From contig DDSP01000065.1 in NCBI GenBank assembly GCA_002343445.1, forward strand, positions 20,467 to 84,466: a stretch of DNA of 64,000 bases, read 5' to 3'. Below, piece by piece: positions 52,268-60,340 of the stretch (positions are counted from its first letter, which is position 1; each line of letters begins with the position of its first letter). The DNA is from Chthonomonas sp. UBA2387 (GTDB lineage: Bacteria > Armatimonadota > Fimbriimonadia > Fimbriimonadales > Fimbriimonadaceae). The notes under the pieces were generated by a model. The model was not told the origin of the DNA. It was given only the letters and a program-made list of their open reading frames with translations, and ran no database searches. Made by a program: the position numbers and the translations under genes.

Positions 52268-53785
52268 GTGTTGACCCGAATCAGCTTTGCCGTCTTCGGT
52301 GCCGGCGCCATCCTTGCCTGTTCCCATGTGACGTCCCCGGCTCCGGCATCTGCCGCCTCGAACCCCGTGCCTGAGGCGAGTTCCGGCGAGTCGTTCGATC
52401 TGGCGATTCGACAGCCCGGCAAGAACGTCGCCCAAACGTGGGCAGACAACTGCGCCAAGTGCCACGGCGCCAACGGCGAAGGCGCGGGCGCTGCCTCCCT
52501 CTTGACGGCCGAGAAGTTCGACCAGAAGTACGACCGAGTCTTCTTCGACGCCATCAAGAAGGGCCTGCCCGACATGGGGATGGAGGCGTTCGGCGAGACG
52601 ATGGGCGACGCCGAAATCTGGGGTCAGGTGGTTCACATCCGCGAGTTGCAGGCCAGGGCGCTGCGCGCCGAGAAGGGCTCGCCCAAGGCGACGAACGGCG
52701 TGTACGCCTCGCAACGGCACAAGTTCCGCATCGAAACGGTCGTCGAGGACGGTCAGGGCCTCAAAACACCGTGGGGCATCGACTGGCTGCCCGATGGCAC
52801 GATGCTCGTGACCAACCGCCCCGGCTTCGTGGTGTTGGTCTCCAAGGATGGCAAGGTGGGACCGCAACTCGCCGGGTTCCCGCCGTCCATCGAATTCGGC
52901 CAAGGCGGCCTGATGGAAGTGGCCGTCCACCCCGACTACGCCAAGAACGGCTGGATCTACTTCGGCCTCAACGACCCCAAGAAAGACGGCTCCCGCGCCG
53001 GTTTCACCAAGATCATCCGCGGCAAGTTGCAACGATCCGGCGATCAGGCCACCCTGGTGGACCAGCAGTCGATCTTCGAAGTCGACCAGCGGTTCTACAA
53101 CGGTTCCGGCGTCCACTTCGGCAATCGGATCGCGTTCGACGGCAAAGGCCACGTGTTCTTCGCCATCGGCGAGCGAGGCGCGGGCGAGAATGCTCAGGAC
53201 ACCAAGCGCCCCAATGGCAAGGTCTATCGCCTGAATGAGGACGGCACGGTGCCTTCCGACAACCCGTTCGGTTCGTCGAGCGACCCGATCGAGAAGGCCG
53301 TTTGGAGCTATGGACACCGCAACCCGCAAGGCCTGGTGTTCGATCTCGAAGGCAATCTTTGGGACACCGAGCACGGCCCGCGCGGCGGCGACGAGGTCAA
53401 CCTCATCCAGAAGGGCCACAACTACGGCTGGCCCAACATCGCGTTCTCGATCAACTACAACGGCTCTCCTTACCGGGTGCCGTGGCCCTCGGCCGACCAG
53501 AAGTACACGCTTCCGGCGTTTCGTTGGCTCCCATCGATCGGCGCCTGCGGCCTGGATGTCGCCAAGGGTCCCGCCTTCCCCAACTGGAAGGGCGATCTGC
53601 TGGCGGGCGGTCTCTCGGGCGCTAACGTGGATCGGTTGCGGTTCAAGAACGGCGTGCTCGTCGAACGCGAGGAACTGATCCACGGCCTGGGCCGGGTCCG
53701 CGAAGTCGCCGTCGGCCCGGATGGGTCGGTCTACGTGGCTCTCAACCAGCCGGACAAAATCATTCGATTGGTGGCGGCGGACTAG
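52268..53785 (+). CDS. Lipoprotein with cytochrome c and PQQ-type sugar dehydrogenase domains
   Basis: This 505-residue lipoprotein has a lipobox ILA-C18. A cytochrome c domain with C62-A-K-C65-H66 follows (about 52-130). The rest is a beta-propeller of the glucose/sorbosone dehydrogenase family (about 150-505). Propeller landmarks include TPWGIDWLPDGTMLVT, GHRNPQGL and EHGPRGGDE. The propeller should oxidise an aldose with PQQ as cofactor and pass electrons to the attached haem, on the outer side of a membrane. The start is GTG 52268, 5 bp after the ornithine cyclodeaminase gene, which suggests co-transcription. Confidence 0.9.
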   Translation: MLTRISFAVFGAGAILACSHVTSPAPASAASNPVPEASSGESFDLAIRQPGKNVAQTWADNCAKCHGANGEGAGAASLLTAEKFDQKYDRVFFDAIKKGLPDMGMEAFGETMGDAEIWGQVVHIRELQARALRAEKGSPKATNGVYASQRHKFRIETVVEDGQGLKTPWGIDWLPDGTMLVTNRPGFVVLVSKDGKVGPQLAGFPPSIEFGQGGLMEVAVHPDYAKNGWIYFGLNDPKKDGSRAGFTKIIRGKLQRSGDQATLVDQQSIFEVDQRFYNGSGVHFGNRIAFDGKGHVFFAIGERGAGENAQDTKRPNGKVYRLNEDGTVPSDNPFGSSSDPIEKAVWSYGHRNPQGLVFDLEGNLWDTEHGPRGGDEVNLIQKGHNYGWPNIAFSINYNGSPYRVPWPSADQKYTLPAFRWLPSIGACGLDVAKGPAFPNWKGDLLAGGLSGANVDRLRFKNGVLVEREELIHGLGRVREVAVGPDGSVYVALNQPDKIIRLVAAD

Positions 53786-53792
53786 ACCCCGC

Positions 53793-53798
53793 TATACT
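53793..53798 (+). promoter_or_regulatory. TATACT -10 box
   Basis: TATACT lies 8 nt before an ATG that opens a 10-codon reading frame (53807-53839), and about 60 nt before the next real gene. Confidence 0.45.
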
Positions 53799-53806
53799 GG
53801 ACGCAC

Positions 53807-53839
53807 ATGGCAAACTCGGGCTCGCTGCCCGAGGCCTGA
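53807..53839 (+). CDS. Possible leaderless 10-residue upstream ORF
   Basis: ATG GCA ... TGA encodes MANSGSLPEA, placed at the standard leaderless distance from the TATACT box and 21 bp before the ATG of the next gene. It may be a leader peptide controlling that gene, or the box may serve the larger gene and this frame be chance. Ten codons alone carry no statistical weight. Confidence 0.2.
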   Translation: MANSGSLPEA

Positions 53840-53860
53840 CTCATTGCGGTGAGACGGACC

Positions 53861-54388
53861 ATGCGCGCTCCATCCCAAGACGAACTCCGGTTTTCCACAT
53901 CCCGACGAGCCCTAAGGCTCGCCGGGCTCACGATCGTCCTCCTCCTTGGAGCCGGCGGGTTCGCTGGCTTGCGCTGGAACCAGACCCAGCGGTCATACGA
54001 AGCAGGCCGCAAAGTGCCTCCGGGCAGCCGGCTGTCGGAGTTGGATCAACTCTATCCAGCGGACCTCCGCCGAGAGGGACGAGTCGTCCAGTGGTTGCCA
54101 ATCGGACCCAACGCCATCGCAACCGCCGACCGGTACACAACGGAGGAGAAATCGTTTCTGGAGTCAAGAGGGTTGACACCGTTTGGATCACGAATCGACA
54201 ACGACTTTGGTGTCTTCGAAGCCTGGTATCTGGGCACCTACGCGGATTGGACTGCTTCGCAAGAAGAACGCGACTCTTTCACGGGCGAGATCAGCTTCTT
54301 CCGACACGGCTGGCGGCCCGATGTGAACACCTTGATCTACGTGAAGGGTCGTCTAGTAAAGACCGAATATGGCTTCCTACCTGGCTAA
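53861..54388 (+). CDS. Single-pass membrane protein of unknown function
   Basis: This 175-residue protein has an N-terminal cytoplasmic stretch of about 20 residues, one helix (about 22-38, LAGLTIVLLLGAGGFAG) and an external domain of about 135 residues. That domain has several Tyr/Trp and Asp/Arg residues. I do not recognise the family. I prefer the ATG at 53861; a GTG at 53849 would add four residues. It is convergent with metH-C and followed by a long hairpin. Confidence 0.6.
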   Translation: MRAPSQDELRFSTSRRALRLAGLTIVLLLGAGGFAGLRWNQTQRSYEAGRKVPPGSRLSELDQLYPADLRREGRVVQWLPIGPNAIATADRYTTEEKSFLESRGLTPFGSRIDNDFGVFEAWYLGTYADWTASQEERDSFTGEISFFRHGWRPDVNTLIYVKGRLVKTEYGFLPG

Positions 54389-54403
54389 GCCATGAAGATC
54401 ACC

Positions 54404-54479
54404 AGGGAAGAGGAAGAGGGACAGTGGAAGATGGAGAATCACTCAGGCAAATGCCTTAGGACCTTCTTCCCTCTTCCCT
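54404..54479. terminator. Long imperfect hairpin between convergent genes
   Basis: AGGGAAGAGGAAGAGGG (54404-54420) can pair with most of 54462-54479, and AGGCA/TGCCT forms a perfect small hairpin inside. It fills the 89-bp space between the plus-strand membrane protein gene and the minus-strand metH piece, so it could stop transcripts from both sides. It lacks a T-run. Confidence 0.4.
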
Positions 54480-56127
54480 ACCGAATATTGAAGTACTTCG
54501 CCTCGGGGTGGTGGACGATGATCGCGCTGGTGGATTGTTCCGGCACCAGCATGAACTCCTCGGAAAGCTCAATGCCGATGTCTTGCGGCTGGAGCAGGTC
54601 CATCAGGAGCGCTTGATCCTCAAGGTTTGGGCAAGCGGGGTAGCCGAACGAGTAGCGCGAACCCTGGTACTTGGCACCAAAGAGCTGCTTCATGTCCTCC
54701 GGATCATTGGCTCCGATGCCCATTTCGGCTCGAATCTGCTTGTGCCAGTATTCGGCTAGCGCCTCGGCGGTCTCGACGCCCATGCCGTGCGTATAGAGGT
54801 ACTCCTCGTAGTCTCCCCTGGCGAACAGCGCCCGCTCGTGCTCGGAAACGGCGTGCCCGACGGTGACCACATGGAAGCCGACCACGTCCATCTCGCCCGA
54901 ATCCACCGAGCGGAAGAAGTCGCTTAGACACAGACGCCGGTCCACAGACTGTCGCGGAAACCGGAACCGAGCGCGTTCGGTCTTGGCGTCTTCGTGATAC
55001 ACGATCAAGTCGTTGCCGTCGCTTTGGCACCAGAAATAGCCCCATTTGACGCGAGGTTCGAGCACGGTTGCCAAATCGCGACACTTGCGCTCGAAGATGG
55101 GACGGGCATTGGCTTCGAGCCAAGCGTTGAACGTGGGATTGTCCATGCCGTCCTGCCGTTTGAACTGCCACTGCCCACGAAACAGGCTGACGGGATTGAT
55201 GTAGCGGTAAAGCTCGAAGATATCGAATCGTGAGAACTTCTTCGCCCCATAGAACGGTAGCTTCGGCACCGGAACGTCTGTGCGGACGTCGCTTCGCACG
55301 CCGTCAAACACGTAAAGATCCGGCTGTTGGTCAGGCAATCGGTGCGATGCGATGCGTGGCTCGGCGAGCGGTGCCGGCTCCGTCCATTCGCCCTTCTCCA
55401 AGCGCTCCATCAGGGCCAGCCCTTCAAAGGCGTCTTGGGCGTAGTGGACTCGTCCAGCGTAGATGCCGGCCAGATCTTGCTCCACATAGGCTCGCGTCAG
55501 AGCCGCACCACCGAGGACGACCGGGAAGTTGTGAAGTCCACGGGCATTGAGTTCCAAGAGGTTGTCCCGCATGACCAACGTGCTCTTGACGAGCAGTCCG
55601 CTCATACCGATCACTTGGCAGTTGTGCTCCTGCGCCTTTTCGATGATCGCGTTGATGGGTTGCTTGATGCCGATGTTGACCACTCGGTAGCCGTTGTTGG
55701 TGAGGATGATGTCCACGAGGTTCTTGCCGATATCGTGAACGTCGCCCGCCACCGTGGCGATCAGCATGGACCCGCGTTCGCCGCCCTCCAGCTTCTCCAT
55801 CAGGGGCTCCAGGTGCCGCACGGCCGCTTTCATGACTTCGGCGCTCTGAAGCACGAACGGCAGTTGCATCTTGCCCGCACCGAACAGCTCGCCGACGGTC
55901 TTCATGCCATCGAGCAGGATGTCGTTGATGATCGCCAGCGGAGGGTACGTCTCCAGCGCCGCGTCGAGGTGGGCTTCGAGGTTGCGCTTGATGCCCTCGA
56001 CGATGTGCTTCTTGAGCGTCTCCTCGACCGACAGCCCGGCAAACGGGTCTTTGGACGTGTCGCTCACGCGCACGTTCTCGAACCGCTTCATGAGTTCGAT
56101 CAGGGGGTCGTAGATCACCTCGCCCAC
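54478..56127 (-). CDS. metH: Methionine synthase C-terminal half (B12 and activation domains)
   Basis: This 549-residue protein has the B12-binding cap (about 30-115) and the cobalamin domain with DVHDIGKNLV at about 130 and GMSGLLVKST. The SAM-binding activation domain has RYSFGYPACPNLEDQ and the end SAIIVHHPEAKYFNI. The homocysteine and folate domains of full MetH are absent; upstream is ispDF, not a broken metH. It must therefore work with separate methyltransferase proteins or be a reactivation subunit. The start codon is GTG at 56127 in the longest frame. Confidence 0.9.
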   Translation of the reverse strand: MGEVIYDPLIELMKRFENVRVSDTSKDPFAGLSVEETLKKHIVEGIKRNLEAHLDAALETYPPLAIINDILLDGMKTVGELFGAGKMQLPFVLQSAEVMKAAVRHLEPLMEKLEGGERGSMLIATVAGDVHDIGKNLVDIILTNNGYRVVNIGIKQPINAIIEKAQEHNCQVIGMSGLLVKSTLVMRDNLLELNARGLHNFPVVLGGAALTRAYVEQDLAGIYAGRVHYAQDAFEGLALMERLEKGEWTEPAPLAEPRIASHRLPDQQPDLYVFDGVRSDVRTDVPVPKLPFYGAKKFSRFDIFELYRYINPVSLFRGQWQFKRQDGMDNPTFNAWLEANARPIFERKCRDLATVLEPRVKWGYFWCQSDGNDLIVYHEDAKTERARFRFPRQSVDRRLCLSDFFRSVDSGEMDVVGFHVVTVGHAVSEHERALFARGDYEEYLYTHGMGVETAEALAEYWHKQIRAEMGIGANDPEDMKQLFGAKYQGSRYSFGYPACPNLEDQALLMDLLQPQDIGIELSEEFMLVPEQSTSAIIVHHPEAKYFNIR

Positions 56128-56199
56128 GTTCGGCGGGTTTTGAGTCGGGTCTGCGATGGGGCCAGTTTACTTGACCGGGCCGACCCCCCAAAGGAAAGT

Positions 56200-56231
56200 G
56201 GCTCCGTCCTCGAGGGAGAAGGAGCGGAGCC
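56200..56231 (-). terminator. Hairpin downstream of ispDF
   Basis: On the minus strand GGCTCCG (56231-56225) pairs with CGGAGCC (56206-56200), followed by ACTTTCCTTT. It is 76 nt after the ispDF stop and before metH-C, a plausible terminator with a weak T-tract. Confidence 0.4.
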
Positions 56232-56306
56232 GGGGAGGGTGGTCTATACAGACTCTTGGGTTGTTACCGCGACTCCCCACCCGTTGGTTCCCGGCGTTCG
56301 CAAGAT

Positions 56307-57446
56307 TCAGAGCCGAATTCGGACGAGCGTCGCCACGGCATGCGCGGAGATGCCTTCGCCTCGGCCCATCGCCCCGATGCCCTCGTGCGTGGTGGCCTTG
56401 ATCCCCACGCGGTCGGGCTCGATGCCGAGCGCTGCCGCGATTCCCGCCCGAATGGCCTCACGCTTGGGTCCGATCTTGGGCGACTCGGCAATCAATGTCG
56501 CATCCACGTTTGTCACGCGCCAGCCCTCGCTACTCACCAAAGAGGCGGCACGGGCGACGAAGTCGAGCGAGGGCCGATCCTTCCATTCGGGGTCGGTGTT
56601 CGGGAAGTGGTGGCCGATGTCGGGCAACCCCGCCGCCCCGAGCACGGCATCCGCGATCGCATGCAACAACACGTCGGCGTCGCTGTGGCCGGCCAAAGCG
56701 CGATGCCCCTCGAAGGCCACACCGCCCAGCATCAGGACCCGCCCGGGATCGTCCGAAAACGCATGCACGTCGTAGCCGAAGCCGACGCGGGTCTCGGTGC
56801 CGAACCGGGCCAGAGCCTTCTCCAAATCGCCAGGGTGCGTGATCTTCATGTTGCCTTCATCGCCTTCGACCAGCGCAGGTCGCACGCCGATCGCTTCCAT
56901 CGCGGAAAGTTCATCCGTGCACGTTCGGCCCTCTGCGCGGGCCGCCTCGAATGCTTGAAGCAAGAGGTCCCGGCGCGCGCCTTGGGGGGTCTGAACCGTT
57001 CGCAACGCCTGCCGGTCAAGCGTGCGCCAGGCGTCGCCGTCGCGTTGCTTCACCGTGTCGGTCATCGGCAGAGATGGCGCGGCCGCACCCGCCTCGCGCA
57101 CGCCTTCGAGCACCCGCGAAACGAGCCCCGTCGAGGCGAACGGGCGGGCGGCATCGTGAACCAACACGATTTCGGCCTGAGTTGCTTGGACGCCCAACTC
57201 GGAACTCTCTTGACGCGATGCGCCTCCCGCGACGACGAACGCCGCCTCGGGAGCGGCGATCCGATACGCCTCGACGTGCTCCGCCGCACACACCAAGCCA
57301 ACTTCATCGACCTCGGGGTGGGCGAGGAACGCCTCGAAAGACCAGCGCCAGACGGGCTTGCCACCCAGCGACAGGTTCACTTTGTCCGCGCCGAAGCGCT
57401 CGCCCCTTCCGGCGGCGAGGACGATGGCGGCGACGCGAGGCTTCAC
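56307..57446 (-). CDS. ispDF: Bifunctional IspDF (MEP isoprenoid pathway)
   Basis: This 379-residue fusion catalyses two steps of the MEP pathway. IspD (about 1-220) makes CDP-methylerythritol and has AAIVLAAGRGERFG at about 6-19 and VHDAARPF. IspF (about 225-379) makes the cyclic diphosphate; its metal motif is GYDVHAF, then GHSDADVLLHAI and DIGHHFPNTD. I use the GTG at 57446. The longer TTG start at 57479 overlaps the preceding gene, and a TACACT box 16 nt before the GTG fits a short leader. Bifunctional IspDF is known in several phyla. Confidence 0.95.
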   Translation of the reverse strand: MKPRVAAIVLAAGRGERFGADKVNLSLGGKPVWRWSFEAFLAHPEVDEVGLVCAAEHVEAYRIAAPEAAFVVAGGASRQESSELGVQATQAEIVLVHDAARPFASTGLVSRVLEGVREAGAAAPSLPMTDTVKQRDGDAWRTLDRQALRTVQTPQGARRDLLLQAFEAARAEGRTCTDELSAMEAIGVRPALVEGDEGNMKITHPGDLEKALARFGTETRVGFGYDVHAFSDDPGRVLMLGGVAFEGHRALAGHSDADVLLHAIADAVLGAAGLPDIGHHFPNTDPEWKDRPSLDFVARAASLVSSEGWRVTNVDATLIAESPKIGPKREAIRAGIAAALGIEPDRVGIKATTHEGIGAMGRGEGISAHAVATLVRIRL

Positions 57447-57468
57447 GGGTTCGATGGCTCGAAGTGTA

Positions 57469-60285
57469 TCACTCGCCAAGCGCCCTCAACTTGGTCGAAA
57501 GCTCGCGGATGAGTTCGCCGTACTTGCCGAAGTCGCCCGCCTTCAGGGCTTCCTGGGCTTGATCGAGCAATTTGGCGGCATCGCGCACTTGAGCCTTGGG
57601 GATGAACGCATCGCTCTCTTGGGCGGGCTGCGCCGCGTCGCTCGGCGCGGCCGGTGCAGGCGTTGCTCCCGTCTTGCGCGGGTCGCGCCCGAAGAGTTTC
57701 TGAAGCGCCTCGGCGTAGGTGTCCGCCACCACGACTTGGTCGCTCAACCCCAAGATGACCTTCTTGAGCTCCGGAATCGCTTGGATGCCCTGCGAACGCG
57801 AGCGGAGGAAGAGCGGCTTGACATAGAGCACGCTCCGCCCGATCGGCACGACCAGCAGGTTGCCCGGCACGATCTGGCTTTGGTCGTTGTTGAGTTGCCG
57901 GTTGATGTCGGCGATCTCGCGGTCCTGGTCGAAGATGGACTCCATCTGGGCGGGACCTTGGATGACGCTTCCCTTCGGGAACTTGTACAGAACCAATCGT
58001 CCGTACTGGCCCGGGTCGCAATGCGCCGCGAGCCATCCGCTCATGTTGGGTTTCTCGCGAGGCGTAAAGGGCAAGATGAGCATGAAGCCCTCGTCCGCTT
58101 CGTCGGGCAGCCGCATCTGCACCCAGTAGGCCTTCATGCGCTCGCCGCTGCCGCTCTGCCCGCGCTCGACCGGGACCTCCCAAGCGTCTTCGTTGTTGAG
58201 GAACTGCGTCGGCTCCGTCACATGGTACTGAGTGAGTTGATGGCTCTGGAGCATAAACAAATCTTCCGGATACCGGAAGTGCCGATCCAAGCCCTCGGGG
58301 ACTTCGGCAGCGGGCCGGATCAGGCCGGGATAGACCCGTTGCCACGCGGCTAAGAGGGGCTCCTCCGGCTCGACCGCATAGGCTGTGCACTCGCCCGAAT
58401 AGGCATCCACCACGGCTTTCACCGAGTTGCGGATGTAGTTGAGCCCCTTCGCGCCCCGTATCCGCGCCGAATACGGCACTCGGTCGGTCGTTGTGTAGCC
58501 GTCCAGAATCCACAGGAACCGCCCGCCGAAAGCGACCAGGTAGGGATCGCGATCGAACTGCAAGAACGGATAGACCAGGGACGCCCGCTCGATCACGTTG
58601 CGCCGATAGAGGATGCGCGACTTGCCCGTCACGTTGGGCGATATGAGCAAGTTTTGATCGCTGAACAGCGTCGCATAAGCGAACTTGGCCAGGGGTGCAC
58701 CCAGCGGGACGCCACGGTTCGCGGTCCAGCGGTAGGTCTTCACCTCGCGTTCCGAAGGCATGTCGAACTCGTCTTCCTTGGTGTCGACGACGGCATAGTC
58801 GTCGCGCAGATTCCCGTATTCGTCGCGGATGTCGCTGAAGTAGAGCCGGGGCTGCTCGATGCTCAACCCCTCCGGAGTCTTGACGGGCAGGTCCTTGACC
58901 AAGAACTTGGGTCGGCCGCTTGGCTCGGCCTCGTTGACGGGCGAGAGGGCCATGCCAATGCCGTGCGTGTATTGCAGGCGCTGGTTCACCCAGTTGCGGG
59001 CGTTGCGGTCCAAGCCGTCGATGTCGATGTCGCGCGGACTGAGCATGACGACGCGCTGCTTGCCGTCGATCGTGTAGCGGTCAATGTCCACGTCGTAGAA
59101 CGCGTAGTAGCGGCGCAAGCCTTGCAAGCCCTCGAACGACTGGCGCAACACGTCGGGGTCCCACAGCCGCATGTTGTCGAGCGTGTTGCGCGAGGCGTCC
59201 ACCTCGACAGGCGTCGGCCGCACCTGCACGTCGAAGTCTTTCACTTCGATGTTGTCGATCCCGTAGGCGAATCGCGTCATCTCGATGGCGTTCTTGGCGA
59301 ACGGCCCCTCGACGTCCAAGTAGTTCGGGCCGACGTACGCCCGCTGGACGACCGACGGAACCAGCCCCAGGCCGACAAAGAACACGAGCACACAGGCCAC
59401 CACGGCCATGACGGTCGCGCGGAACGGTTTGCCTTTCCAGCCGTTGACCAGCGTCACCAGAGCGGCCAAGGCGATGACGCCCGCCAACACCGTTTGCATC
59501 TTGAGCTGCACGCTGCCCGCGAACCCCGCTCCCGTGAACTGGCCGGCATCGGCGAGGCCATAGCCGTATCGGCCCAACCACGTGCGCCATGCCAAAGCGG
59601 CCAGCGTCAGCGCCCCCAAAAGGGCCAGGTGCTTGCGGATGGTCGGACGACCCAGTTCGATGCGCGCCAGCGAGGCCAGGGCCTGCAAGCCGGCATACAG
59701 CGCGACCGATAGCACCAAGGCCGTGAGAAACACCCCGAACACATAGGCCGCGAGCGCGGAAAGCCACGGCCACACGAACACGAACCAACCCACTTCCATC
59801 CCGAACAGGGGATCGGTTCGGCCAAACGGTTGCGCGTTCTGGGCAAGCGCCATCGCCCGCCATTGGGCGGAAAAGCCGAACGCTTCGATCCCTGCAAAGG
59901 CTGTCGCGAGCAACGCGGCCGCAAGACCCGACCGCTTTTCGGCCCACGAGAGGGCGTTTGCCACCAGCCGTTCGCCGATGCTGTCGGGCGTTCGCGAGAA
60001 CACCTGGGCCGTCCTCAGAGGGCGGCGCACCGCATCGAACACCAACAGCCACGCTGGCACGAATGCGATCGCGAACAGCATCAGCCGGTTTCGCCAAGCC
60101 GTCAGGAACACCTCGGGCTGGCCCGCATCGTGGCGGTACCACAGCCAATCGGTGTACGGGCGCACCAACGCGTTCACGAGCGAGAACAGCACGAGAAAGC
60201 CCAGAATGGCGATGGCCGCCTTGGGCGTCCCCGGCTTCTTCGTGCTCGTCCCGATGACCCTGGCGAATTGAACGTCTTGGTCCAT
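57469..60285 (-). CDS. UPF0182 family large membrane protein
   Basis: This 938-residue protein has seven or so N-terminal helices (about 22-340). A long external domain follows with the family's landmarks LVAFGGRFLWILDGYTT and YIRNSVKAVVDAYSGE, then a Pro/Ala-rich linker (about 855-880). A terminal helical hairpin resembles LxxA...AL. The function is unknown; the family is widespread in Actinobacteria and cyanobacteria. The first ATG is preceded at 6 nt by TATGCT. It ends just before the ispDF start. Confidence 0.9.
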   Translation of the reverse strand: MDQDVQFARVIGTSTKKPGTPKAAIAILGFLVLFSLVNALVRPYTDWLWYRHDAGQPEVFLTAWRNRLMLFAIAFVPAWLLVFDAVRRPLRTAQVFSRTPDSIGERLVANALSWAEKRSGLAAALLATAFAGIEAFGFSAQWRAMALAQNAQPFGRTDPLFGMEVGWFVFVWPWLSALAAYVFGVFLTALVLSVALYAGLQALASLARIELGRPTIRKHLALLGALTLAALAWRTWLGRYGYGLADAGQFTGAGFAGSVQLKMQTVLAGVIALAALVTLVNGWKGKPFRATVMAVVACVLVFFVGLGLVPSVVQRAYVGPNYLDVEGPFAKNAIEMTRFAYGIDNIEVKDFDVQVRPTPVEVDASRNTLDNMRLWDPDVLRQSFEGLQGLRRYYAFYDVDIDRYTIDGKQRVVMLSPRDIDIDGLDRNARNWVNQRLQYTHGIGMALSPVNEAEPSGRPKFLVKDLPVKTPEGLSIEQPRLYFSDIRDEYGNLRDDYAVVDTKEDEFDMPSEREVKTYRWTANRGVPLGAPLAKFAYATLFSDQNLLISPNVTGKSRILYRRNVIERASLVYPFLQFDRDPYLVAFGGRFLWILDGYTTTDRVPYSARIRGAKGLNYIRNSVKAVVDAYSGECTAYAVEPEEPLLAAWQRVYPGLIRPAAEVPEGLDRHFRYPEDLFMLQSHQLTQYHVTEPTQFLNNEDAWEVPVERGQSGSGERMKAYWVQMRLPDEADEGFMLILPFTPREKPNMSGWLAAHCDPGQYGRLVLYKFPKGSVIQGPAQMESIFDQDREIADINRQLNNDQSQIVPGNLLVVPIGRSVLYVKPLFLRSRSQGIQAIPELKKVILGLSDQVVVADTYAEALQKLFGRDPRKTGATPAPAAPSDAAQPAQESDAFIPKAQVRDAAKLLDQAQEALKAGDFGKYGELIRELSTKLRALGE

Positions 60286-60291
60286 CGCCTA

Positions 60292-60297
60292 AGCATA
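60292..60297 (-). promoter_or_regulatory. TATGCT -10 box of a leaderless promoter
   Basis: On the minus strand TATGCT lies 6 nt before the ATG at 60285; there is no Shine-Dalgarno. Confidence 0.45.
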
Positions 60298-60340
60298 CGG
60301 GTTTTTGACCCCGCGCGTTTTGAGTCGGCGAGCGCCGAGG

